Below are positions 1 through 5,093 of a DNA stretch of 5,854 nt, piece after piece. Under the pieces are notes generated by a model. That model did not search any database and was not told the origin of the DNA. It was given only the letters and a program-made list of their open reading frames with translations. The stretch covers positions 1 to 5,854 of the forward strand of contig JAEZSD010000117.1 in the NCBI GenBank assembly GCA_023422095.1, written 5' to 3'. This DNA is from Bacillota bacterium. Its GTDB lineage: Bacteria; Bacillota_I; Bacilli_A; RFN20; CAG-826. The number at the start of each line of letters is the position of its first letter. Position 1 is the stretch's first letter. The translations under genes and the position numbers were made by a program.

Positions 1-53
1 CCACCCTTTAGCATTTGGGCTAGTTCTTTGTTTAATTGATAACGATCATTCAT
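1..53 (-). CDS. pdxS: Pyridoxal 5'-phosphate synthase subunit PdxS, N-terminal fragment (partial)
   Basis: Only the first 18 residues are inside the window, reading MNDRYQLNKELAQMLKGG. They match the N-terminus I recall for Firmicute PdxS proteins, whose starts read like NRYELNKNLAQMLKGG followed by VIMDV. PdxS is the TIM-barrel synthase subunit that makes PLP (vitamin B6) from ribose 5-phosphate, glyceraldehyde 3-phosphate and ammonia. The ammonia comes from the glutaminase PdxT, often encoded next to it, which here would lie beyond the left edge. The start is supported by AGAGG on the minus strand (61-65), 7 nt before the ATG. It is transcribed away from the LRR gene, and nothing links the two functionally. 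The identification rests on a short stretch, but one typical of the family. Confidence 0.8.
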   Translation of the reverse strand, partial: MNDRYQLNKELAQMLKG

Positions 54-97
54 ATTCGTACCTCTAATATTTTAAAATTATCTATTTGATTACTAGT

Positions 98-125
98 ATT
101 ATACTTGTAATTAATATCTTTTAAA
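98..125 (-). promoter_or_regulatory. Candidate promoter of pdxS
   Basis: On the minus strand a perfect TATAAT lies at 103-98. A weak -35 match, TTTAAA at 125-120 (4 of 6), is 16 bp away. It predicts a 5' UTR of about 40 nt ahead of the AGAGG site and ATG. The -10 is convincing. The -35 could be chance in such AT-rich DNA. Confidence 0.4.
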
Positions 126-163
126 TAACCAGTTATAAATAATAAAAGAGCAAATCGTTAATT

Positions 164-193
164 TTGACTTGCTATGACACTCTTTTTTAACAT
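164..193 (+). promoter_or_regulatory. Weak candidate promoter of the LRR surface-protein gene
   Basis: TTGACT at 164-169 (5 of 6) is followed after 18 bp by TAACAT at 188-193 (4 of 6). Transcription would start near 200, giving a leader of about 97 nt that carries the inverted repeat at 200-241. A rival -35, TTTACA at 235-240, sits inside the right arm of that repeat but lacks a good -10. Confidence 0.3.
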
Positions 194-196
194 CTC

Positions 197-245
197 GCCA
201 TGTAAAGAGAAAGTAGGCAATTGAAGAAAAAATCTTTACATCGGC
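197..245 (+). repeat. Inverted repeat / possible leader stem-loop upstream of the LRR gene
   Basis: ATGTAAAGA (200-208) is the exact reverse complement of TCTTTACAT (233-241). GCC at 197-199 can further pair with GGC at 243-245 if C242 bulges, giving about 12 bp around a 24-nt loop. No T-run follows, so this is not a simple terminator. It could be a leader structure for the LRR gene or a two-armed protein-binding site in the region shared with pdxS. Confidence 0.5.
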
Positions 246-296
246 ATCTTATGGATTAAAAATACCTTTAATGTATGTTTGTGGGGGAACATTAAT

Positions 297-1493
297 ATGA
301 AAAATAAATTTTTATTATCTTTTGTGTGCTCGTTAGGGGGAATATTAGCTTTTGCTTTTGCTCTATCGAATAATTTTACGGGGAATTACTACAACCAAGT
401 CAAATCAGATCAATACCATTATCAACTTTCCTTTAATAGTGAAAATAATTATCTTTCCGAAGGTGAAAGCACATTCACCGCTAGTCGTATCGGCACATAT
501 GATATTCATTTCTCATCTTCTGGTTTATCCCCGGCCGATGGTTCTTGGGGAATGTTGGAGCAAGATGGCTCTTTCTATAACACTACGAGAATAAGCGGTA
601 TTGAGTCTATATCCTTTGAATTTGTTGAAGAAACCGCAGCCATAACCTTGTGGTGGGGGTGGATGGGTGAGAACGAAGATATCCCTATCTATGAAACTTC
701 AGTACTTTTAAATAATGCTCTTCCTAGCACTAATCTTTCCAATCAAATTCCGGGATGTTTCAAAGTCGTAGCATCTGCGGATACGACCATAGAATCATTT
801 ACTATAGTTTACACCTGCTCACAAAGTGCATTTCCTAATAATGGAATAGAATATTCATATAATTCGGTTGATGACACTTATTGGGTAAGAAGCTTTTCGG
901 GAGTTCAAAACGATGTTGTAATCCGTCAAATATTCGATAATGGAGTTAATGGGGAACATCCTGTGAACGGTATTAACGCCGATGCTTTTAGAGATTGTTC
1001 TTCAATCACATCTATATCGATTCCTGATTCAGTAGAAATAATTGGCGATTATGCATTTTATGGATGTTCTTCCCTCGAATCTATCAATATTCCTGATTTG
1101 GTAACCAGCATAAATGATTCCGCTTTCGGATTTTGTTCCTCTCTTACCACCCTTATTATTCCCGATTCAGTTACCAGTATTGGGAATTTTGCCTTTTTCT
1201 CCTGTGCATTACTCGATTCAATTGTTTTCCCAAGCTCCGTTACAAGTATTGGGGCCGCGGCATTCTACGGTTGCTCCTCAATTACAACTCTTATAGTACC
1301 TAACACCATTACATTCATTGACGATGGTGGTTTTATGAACGTTGGAGGAAATGTGTTTGTTGAATTTGAAAGCATGCCTGAAGAGTGGTCAAGCGATTGC
1401 TTCAATGGCTCGACAGTCTATTGGTACAGCGAAATAGAAAGAATAGATGGAAACTATTGGCATTACGTGGGCGATGTCCCGACCTCTTGGTAA
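297..1493 (+). CDS. Secreted BspA-type leucine-rich-repeat (LRR_5) protein
   Basis: A 398-residue protein with an N-terminal signal peptide: KNK, then a hydrophobic stretch at about residues 5-22, with possible cleavage near AFA. Residues 31-175 form a beta-rich module of unknown function ending in a motif like FKVVAS..TIESFTIVYTC. Residues 228-367 hold Treponema/BspA-type repeats of strict 23-residue period, with AF pairs at 230, 253, 276, 299 and 322, a degenerate GF at 345, and the core pattern AF..CSSL..I.IPDSVTSIG. The C-terminus (VYWYSE...GNYWHYV) resembles the usual end of such gut Firmicute proteins. No LPXTG motif or C-terminal membrane segment is seen, so surface attachment is unclear. 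The family is associated with adhesion to host or other cells, and the role here is inferred. I chose ATG 297 over an in-frame TTG at 279 because GGGGGA (283-288) lies 8 nt upstream of it and the signal peptide begins there. The gene appears monocistronic. Confidence 0.88.
   Translation: MKNKFLLSFVCSLGGILAFAFALSNNFTGNYYNQVKSDQYHYQLSFNSENNYLSEGESTFTASRIGTYDIHFSSSGLSPADGSWGMLEQDGSFYNTTRISGIESISFEFVEETAAITLWWGWMGENEDIPIYETSVLLNNALPSTNLSNQIPGCFKVVASADTTIESFTIVYTCSQSAFPNNGIEYSYNSVDDTYWVRSFSGVQNDVVIRQIFDNGVNGEHPVNGINADAFRDCSSITSISIPDSVEIIGDYAFYGCSSLESINIPDLVTSINDSAFGFCSSLTTLIIPDSVTSIGNFAFFSCALLDSIVFPSSVTSIGAAAFYGCSSITTLIVPNTITFIDDGGFMNVGGNVFVEFESMPEEWSSDCFNGSTVYWYSEIERIDGNYWHYVGDVPTSW
984..1397 (+). 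repeat. Tandem 69-bp (23-residue) LRR_5 repeat units
   Basis: Six consecutive units of exactly 69 bp lie in the coding frame, marked by Ala-Phe (Gly-Phe in the last) at codons starting 984, 1053, 1122, 1191, 1260 and 1329. Four of the first five also share a GCSSL/DCSSI/FCSSL-type motif; unit four has SCALL instead. The sixth unit is eroded. DNA identity between units is moderate, so this is an old amplification and not a fresh one. Confidence 0.85.
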
Positions 1494-1512
1494 AATCTAA
1501 CAAAAAATACTC

Positions 1513-1547
1513 AAGGATTGATTAAATTACGTCAGTCCTTTTCTTTT
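1513..1547 (+). terminator. Rho-independent terminator of the LRR gene
   Basis: AAGGATTGA (1513-1521) pairs with TCAGTCCTT (1532-1540) over 9 bp with one G-U wobble and a 10-nt loop. TTCTTTT follows directly. It starts 19 nt after the stop codon and separates the LRR gene from the UPF0316 gene. Confidence 0.75.
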
Positions 1548-1627
1548 GGGAATCTACTTTACTCGACAAGGAAAAGACAATGAATAATGCACTTTATATT
1601 TTTATATTTTGAAATTTGTCATTATGT

Positions 1628-1656
1628 TTGTAAAGTTATCTTATTTACAATATGAT
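1628..1656 (+). promoter_or_regulatory. Candidate promoter of the UPF0316 gene
   Basis: TTGTAA at 1628-1633 (4 of 6) is followed after exactly 17 bp by TATGAT at 1651-1656 (5 of 6). The start site would be near 1663, giving a leader of about 38 nt. A hairpin at 1655-1678 overlaps the end of the -10 and the predicted start. Confidence 0.5.
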
Positions 1657-1678
1657 TTCATCAGCACATTGATGAAGT
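1655..1678 (+). repeat. Inverted repeat at the UPF0316 promoter (possible operator or leader hairpin)
   Basis: TTCATCA (1657-1663) and TGATGAA (1670-1676) are perfect complements around a 6-nt GCACAT loop. The pairing extends to 9 bp with a T-G wobble and an outer A-T. It touches the -10 and spans the predicted start site, a usual place for a repressor operator. There is no T-run for termination. Confidence 0.5.
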
Positions 1679-1700
1679 GCAAAAAAATGAAGGTAAAATT

Positions 1701-2279
1701 ATGGATTGGAATGCATTTTGGAACTCGATTTGGAATATTGATACACTGTGGATAGTTTTAGAGTTTTTCGGTATTATCTTGGCTAAAATAATAGAGGTCT
1801 CAATAGGAACGTTGAGAAGCATTTTAATTGTAAAAGGTTATCGTAAAGTAGCCGTTCTATTAGCGGTTGTTGAAATCGCCTTGTGGGTATTTGTGGCTTC
1901 TCGCGTAATCGTTGGATTAACTGAGTCTCCTTATAAAGGTATCGCCTATTCTTTGGGCTTTGCCGCTGGGGTTTGGTTCGGGTCTATTCTCGAAGAAAAA
2001 TTGGCTTTTGGCAAAATACTGGTTCAAGTTATTACTTCAGAAGATAAAGGAAATGTTATCTGTTCCACTCTACGTTCTCGGGGATTGGGTGTAACAACCA
2101 TGGATGCCGAAGGAAAAGATGTAAAAAGAAAAGTCTTAATGATTTATACAAATCGTCGAGGTAGTAAAGAAATAAACAAAGAGGTATTAACAATCGATCC
2201 AAGCGCGATGATTGTCAAAAACGATATATCTAGTCTAACTGGTGGCCATATTGCTAAAATTGGCGGTCTATTAAAATAA
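1701..2279 (+). CDS. UPF0316 / DUF2179 (DUF5698) membrane protein
   Basis: A 192-residue protein typical of the UPF0316 family (Bacillus YebE-like). Three membrane segments lie at about residues 15-33, 46-72 and 80-98. They include the characteristic EVSIGTLRSILIVKGYRKVA and SLGFAAGVWFGSILEEKLAFG-type signatures. A soluble DUF2179 domain follows from about 107 to 192. The molecular function of the family is not established; the soluble domain is shared with YitT-type membrane proteins. ATG 1701 is chosen because GAAGGT (1689-1694) lies 6 nt upstream. A GTG at 1677 would add eight charged residues and sits inside the promoter hairpin. The gene is probably transcribed alone. No strong rightward terminator follows. 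The hairpin at 2356-2375 may slow transcription in both directions, but its T-run favours the minus strand. Confidence 0.9.
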   Translation: MDWNAFWNSIWNIDTLWIVLEFFGIILAKIIEVSIGTLRSILIVKGYRKVAVLLAVVEIALWVFVASRVIVGLTESPYKGIAYSLGFAAGVWFGSILEEKLAFGKILVQVITSEDKGNVICSTLRSRGLGVTTMDAEGKDVKRKVLMIYTNRRGSKEINKEVLTIDPSAMIVKNDISSLTGGHIAKIGGLLK

Positions 2280-2351
2280 AAATCGTAATGTCAAATAAGA
2301 TTCCTTCCTTATATTAATTATCAAGTAAACAATTTTTATTCCTGGCAAAAT

Positions 2352-2375
2352 AAAAAATCCCCCTTTGAGGGGATT
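2352..2375 (-). terminator. Rho-independent terminator of the small minus-strand gene
   Basis: Read on the minus strand, AATCCCC pairs with GGGGATT (arms 2356-2362 and 2369-2375, 7 bp, 6-nt loop), followed by a run of Ts from about 2357 to 2352. On the plus strand the tail is only ATTATTAAT, so it serves the minus-strand gene best. It lies 22 nt beyond that gene's stop codon. Confidence 0.75.
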
Positions 2376-2397
2376 ATTAATCGAAAATTTCAAATGC

Positions 2398-2709
2398 TTA
2401 TTTGAATTTAGCTTTGTGACACTGAAGTTGTAATTTTTCTGTTCCAAATGGATCAAAGACATACTTTTCAGGAAGCAATTCAGTAATTGTGATTTGCATC
2501 TTCGGGTTATCGCAAATGTAGACTTCGTTAACAAGAACTTTCTCACTACTCAAATAAACAAGCACATCATCCATAATCATAAAGTGCTTTTTCTTTGGAA
2601 GAAACTTCTTTCCGTACTCAACGAATTCTGGAGTCAAATTGGCGAACTCCCTCGCAAGAAATTCTCGGCGATTAGCAAGTAAAACAGTGTCTTTCTTTTC
2701 TTCTGACAT
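2398..2709 (-). CDS. Small conserved-looking hypothetical protein (103 aa)
   Basis: I do not recognise this family. The product is 103 residues, soluble, with no signal peptide or membrane segment. The first 45 residues are charged and helix-prone (EEKKDTVLLANRREFLAREF, with a KKFLPKKKHF patch). The remainder alternates hydrophobic and polar residues as in beta strands (MIMDDVLVYL, MQITITELL) and ends in a Lys-rich tail. The call as a real gene rests on its regulatory frame: TATAAT with a 17-bp-spaced -35, GGGAG (2720-2716) 6 nt before the ATG, and a good terminator just past the stop. It is divergent from the flavoprotein gene across about 280 bp and convergent with the UPF0316 gene. Its role is unknown. 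Confidence 0.75.
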   Translation of the reverse strand: MSEEKKDTVLLANRREFLAREFANLTPEFVEYGKKFLPKKKHFMIMDDVLVYLSSEKVLVNEVYICDNPKMQITITELLPEKYVFDPFGTEKLQLQCHKAKFK

Positions 2710-2727
2710 GATGGGCTCCCAACTTTC

Positions 2728-2750
2728 TAGTAGGTATGAAACAACTACTA
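2728..2750 (-). repeat. Short inverted repeat at the predicted start site of the 103-aa gene
   Basis: TAGTAG (2728-2733) and CTACTA (2745-2750) are complementary across 11 nt. The repeat begins at the predicted transcript start, 6 nt downstream of the -10. It could be a small operator or a 5'-end stem. Six base pairs in AT-rich DNA may be chance. Confidence 0.3.
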
Positions 2751-2755
2751 AAAAA

Positions 2756-2784
2756 ATTATAAAGCCTTCATTAATGGTAGTAAA
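2756..2784 (-). promoter_or_regulatory. Promoter of the 103-aa gene
   Basis: On the minus strand, a consensus TATAAT at 2761-2756 is preceded after exactly 17 bp by TTTACT at 2784-2779 (4 of 6). The start would be near 2749, leaving a leader of about 40 nt. Two near-identical 9-mers, TTCATTAAT (2767-2775) and TTCATTGAT (2790-2798), flank the -35 at a 23-bp spacing. Confidence 0.6.
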
Positions 2785-2954
2785 GACCTTTCATTGATAC
2801 AGGCAAGTTAAAAGAGGAGTTTCTTTTCAGGATTTGGAAATTTTTTGAGACACCATAAAAACCTGATAAAGTCTCGTTTTATTGTTTTTTTGACTATGTT
2901 TGCATCACTAAATAAAAGAAGGGTAATTTTAAATTTTCTTTTTGTAAGCAATTG

Positions 2955-2983
2955 TAGACACATTGCCGTTATCGGCATAGAAT
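2955..2983 (+). promoter_or_regulatory. Promoter of the HTH-flavoprotein gene, predicting a leaderless transcript
   Basis: TAGACA at 2955-2960 (5 of 6) and TAGAAT at 2978-2983 (5 of 6) are separated by exactly 17 bp. The usual start, seven bases past the -10, falls on 2990, the A of the ATG. No Shine-Dalgarno sequence precedes that ATG, which fits leaderless initiation. Confidence 0.5.
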
Positions 2984-2989
2984 ATAAAC

Positions 2990-4282
2990 ATGGAATACTT
3001 ATCTGTTCAAGAAATATCGAAAAGATGGAAACTCGCTCCTCGTACTATTCGCCTCTATTGTCAAACCGGTAAAATTTTTGGAGCTAAATTAATGGGAAAA
3101 ACATGGATTGTTCCTGAAAATGCAAAAAAGCCAACTATTGAACGGAGAGATAATATACTTTGTGTTTATCCTGACAAAGAATGCAAAAATGTAATCATTG
3201 TTGGCGGTGGGATAAGCGGAGTTTTTGCGGCGATTCGAATTAAGGAAAAACACCCCACTTATAAGGTTTCTATTTTTGAAAAGAATAACAAATTATTGCG
3301 AAAGATATATGCAACTGGAAATGGAAGATGTAATTTTGCCAACCAAGGAAGTTTGAAAAGCAAATACAATCACGAGAACTTTGTTCTGCCAATTGTTGAG
3401 AGTTTCTCAAGTTTAGAGATAACCCAATATTTTGAAAAAATTGGAATTAGATATAAGTCGGTCAATGATTTGCTCTACCCATTGAGTGATACCGCAGAGA
3501 CGGTTGCTCTTATGCTCAACAAAAAAGTAGACGAACTAAAGATTGAAGTTCATCTTGAAGAATCAATGGTTGATTATTCTTCTAAAAGCCTAATTACCGA
3601 TAAAGGCACTTATTATTTTGATTATCTTATTATCGCTAGTGGAGGTAATGCTTCGCCTCAATTTGGTAGTGACGGGAGCATATACAAAATTTTAAAAAAG
3701 CACGGCTATTCTCTTGTCGATCCAAAACCATCACTCTGCCCAATTAAGGTTAAAGAAAATGTTAATCTAGTAGAAGGATTAAGAGCGAAAGTTCACCTTA
3801 CTCTTCTCATTGATGGCAAGTCAAAACACGAAGAAGATGGGGAATTACTTTTCAAAAAAGATGGCCTCTCAGGCATAGCTATTTTTAATCTATCGCATTT
3901 TATCAATATGGAAAATTCCCAGAAAAAAATTAACATATGCGTTGATTTTGCTCCCGATTATGGTGATATTAAGCCCAATCAATATCTTCAATTTCTTCAT
4001 CCTCGGCTCGCAGCATATCTTACAAAAAATAGTTTGGATATCCATAAGACTACTTTTACGTTTAAGAGTCTCTATGATTTTAATAACGCGCAGGTTTCTT
4101 CAGGTGGGTTGCCCGTTCATGAGGTTAATGAATTCTTAAGATCAAAAAAGGAAAATAATATATTCTTTGTTGGTGAAGTACTAGATGTGGACGCAATATG
4201 TGGTGGTTTTAACATCATGTGGGCTCTTGCATCGGCAGAAAAAGTAAGTAATAATCTTTGTGATTATGGCAAAGAAAAATAA
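2990..4282 (+). CDS. Helix-turn-helix / HI0933-family (BaiN-like) FAD-dependent oxidoreductase fusion
   Basis: A 430-residue protein with two parts. Residues 1-50 form a MerR/excisionase-type helix-turn-helix (LSVQEISKRWKLAPRTIRLY, then a GKTWIVPENAKKP tail). Residues 66-425 are a flavoprotein of the HI0933 / BaiN / 'aminoacetone oxidase' group. Its Rossmann motif is VGGGISG (71-77), followed by the family motif NGRCNFAN (111-118), ASGG (216-219) and the C-terminal FAD-binding motif GEVLDVDAICGGFNIMWALA (396-415). The flavin half is complete but at the short end of the family. The substrate is unknown. ATG 2990 is the only reasonable start: an in-frame TAG lies 12 nt upstream at 2978-2980, and the HTH begins at residue 3. 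Translation may be leaderless. The 3' end overlaps the acyltransferase gene by 17 bp, so the two are probably cotranscribed. The HTH half could make it a redox-linked DNA-binding protein, which is an inference. Confidence 0.88.
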   Translation: MEYLSVQEISKRWKLAPRTIRLYCQTGKIFGAKLMGKTWIVPENAKKPTIERRDNILCVYPDKECKNVIIVGGGISGVFAAIRIKEKHPTYKVSIFEKNNKLLRKIYATGNGRCNFANQGSLKSKYNHENFVLPIVESFSSLEITQYFEKIGIRYKSVNDLLYPLSDTAETVALMLNKKVDELKIEVHLEESMVDYSSKSLITDKGTYYFDYLIIASGGNASPQFGSDGSIYKILKKHGYSLVDPKPSLCPIKVKENVNLVEGLRAKVHLTLLIDGKSKHEEDGELLFKKDGLSGIAIFNLSHFINMENSQKKINICVDFAPDYGDIKPNQYLQFLHPRLAAYLTKNSLDIHKTTFTFKSLYDFNNAQVSSGGLPVHEVNEFLRSKKENNIFFVGEVLDVDAICGGFNIMWALASAEKVSNNLCDYGKEK

Positions 4283-5081
4283 CAATCCGAAAGTAGTATA
4301 TTACGAAGATGAAAGGCATGATGATTTTGCTAGTGCTGAAATAAAGAACAAAGGTGTTCGCAGTAACTACCCTTATTTTAATCGCAATTTCTTTTCGCGA
4401 ACTGGTGGATGGATCTTCCGTCAAATTATCGCAATTCCTCTTTTGTTTTTAGCTAATGTATTCATATATCAAAGCCGAGTGAAAAACCGTCGAGTTTTAA
4501 AAGGTGTCAAAAAAACTGGTTACTATATGTATGCAAACCATGTTTTAGACTATGATCCAATCACCCATCCTGTTTTACTCAATCCTTCCAAGTTCTGCGT
4601 TGTTGTTGCCGGACCCGAAGCTTTTTCTATTCACCCAATTGTTTCTTGGATGGTCAAATCCCTTGGGGCAATTCCAATTCCTAACAAGAATGATTTGGAA
4701 ATGTTTGCTAATTACACGAAATGTCTTTCCCATCATATTAAGAAAAAACATCGTGTTTTAATCTATCCTGAAGCTCACATTTGGCCTTATTGCAATTTTG
4801 TACGCGAATTTGCTCCAAGCAGTTTTCGCTATCCAGTGAATGACAATGTCCCAATCATCACTGCAACAACAGTGTTTAAGAAAAAGAGATTCAAGAAAAA
4901 ACCCGTCGCTTATATTTATTTAGATGGACCTTTCTATGCCAATTCAGAGCTTACTGGAAGAGAAAAAGTTGATGATTTAGCCTTCCGCGCTCAAAAAGCA
5001 ATGAAAAACAGAAGCGAAGTAGAATGGAATTATCCCTACATTAAATATGTAAAAAAACCACGTGAAAACAGCCCATCATAA
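4266..5081 (+). CDS. PlsC-type lysophospholipid (1-acylglycerol-3-phosphate) acyltransferase
   Basis: A 271-residue LPLAT-family enzyme that would transfer an acyl group to a lysophospholipid, probably lysophosphatidate in phosphatidic-acid synthesis, at the inner face of the membrane. One hydrophobic anchor lies at about residues 49-68. The catalytic HX4D motif is NHVLDYD (His92, Asp97). Block III is IYPEAHIWPY (166-175) with Glu169, where many homologues have PEG instead of PEA. Block IV is VPIIT (195-199). The N-terminal 40 residues are polar and variable; the C-terminus is basic. ATG 4266 overlaps the upstream flavoprotein gene by 17 bp in another frame. There is a GTG two codons earlier at 4260 and no clear Shine-Dalgarno, so translation is probably coupled to the upstream gene. 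The exact start between these two is uncertain. The exact acceptor and donor cannot be told from sequence. Confidence 0.88.
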   Translation: MAKKNNNPKVVYYEDERHDDFASAEIKNKGVRSNYPYFNRNFFSRTGGWIFRQIIAIPLLFLANVFIYQSRVKNRRVLKGVKKTGYYMYANHVLDYDPITHPVLLNPSKFCVVVAGPEAFSIHPIVSWMVKSLGAIPIPNKNDLEMFANYTKCLSHHIKKKHRVLIYPEAHIWPYCNFVREFAPSSFRYPVNDNVPIITATTVFKKKRFKKKPVAYIYLDGPFYANSELTGREKVDDLAFRAQKAMKNRSEVEWNYPYIKYVKKPRENSPS

Positions 5082-5092
5082 GTGGGCTTTTT
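5070..5092 (+). terminator. Terminator of the flavoprotein-acyltransferase unit, containing the stop codon
   Basis: AGCCCA (5070-5075) pairs with TGGGCT (5083-5088), followed by TTTT (5089-5092). The TAA stop (5079-5081) is in the loop. Read from the other side, the same stem is followed by GTTTTC, so it may also end the minus-strand gene whose stop codon is at 5096-5094. Confidence 0.75.
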
Positions 5093-5093
5093 A

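Larger units (their letters stand above)
2710..2989. other. 280-bp divergent intergenic region, no supported gene
   Basis: This stretch separates the 103-aa gene from the flavoprotein gene and holds both their promoters. In between are an orphan Shine-Dalgarno-like AGAGGAG (2813-2819) without a usable start codon behind it, and a weak hairpin (GAGAC 2847-2851 with GTCTC 2871-2875, 19-nt loop) followed by a T-rich tract (2877-2891) that resembles a poor terminator. I found no tRNA, riboswitch or convincing small protein here. Confidence 0.6.

Noticed and set aside
279..296. TTG start 18 bp upstream for the LRR protein
   Set aside because: It would place the GGGGGA ribosome site inside the coding region and put WGNIN ahead of a normal signal peptide. 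ATG 297 fits better.
2281..2350. Weak ATAAG/CTTAT stem as a rightward terminator for UPF0316
   Set aside because: Only 5 bp, all but one A-T, and not followed by a T-run.
2271..2546. Minus-strand 91-codon frame antisense to the end of UPF0316 and in another frame of the 103-aa gene
   Set aside because: It runs through the terminator hairpin at 2356-2375 and overlaps a better supported gene. No ribosome site was seen.
2845..3072. A 75-codon plus-strand reading frame starting with TTG and overlapping the start of the flavoprotein gene
   Set aside because: It has no ribosome site at the right distance, its composition is unlike a protein, and its 3' third lies in another frame of the clearly coding HTH domain.
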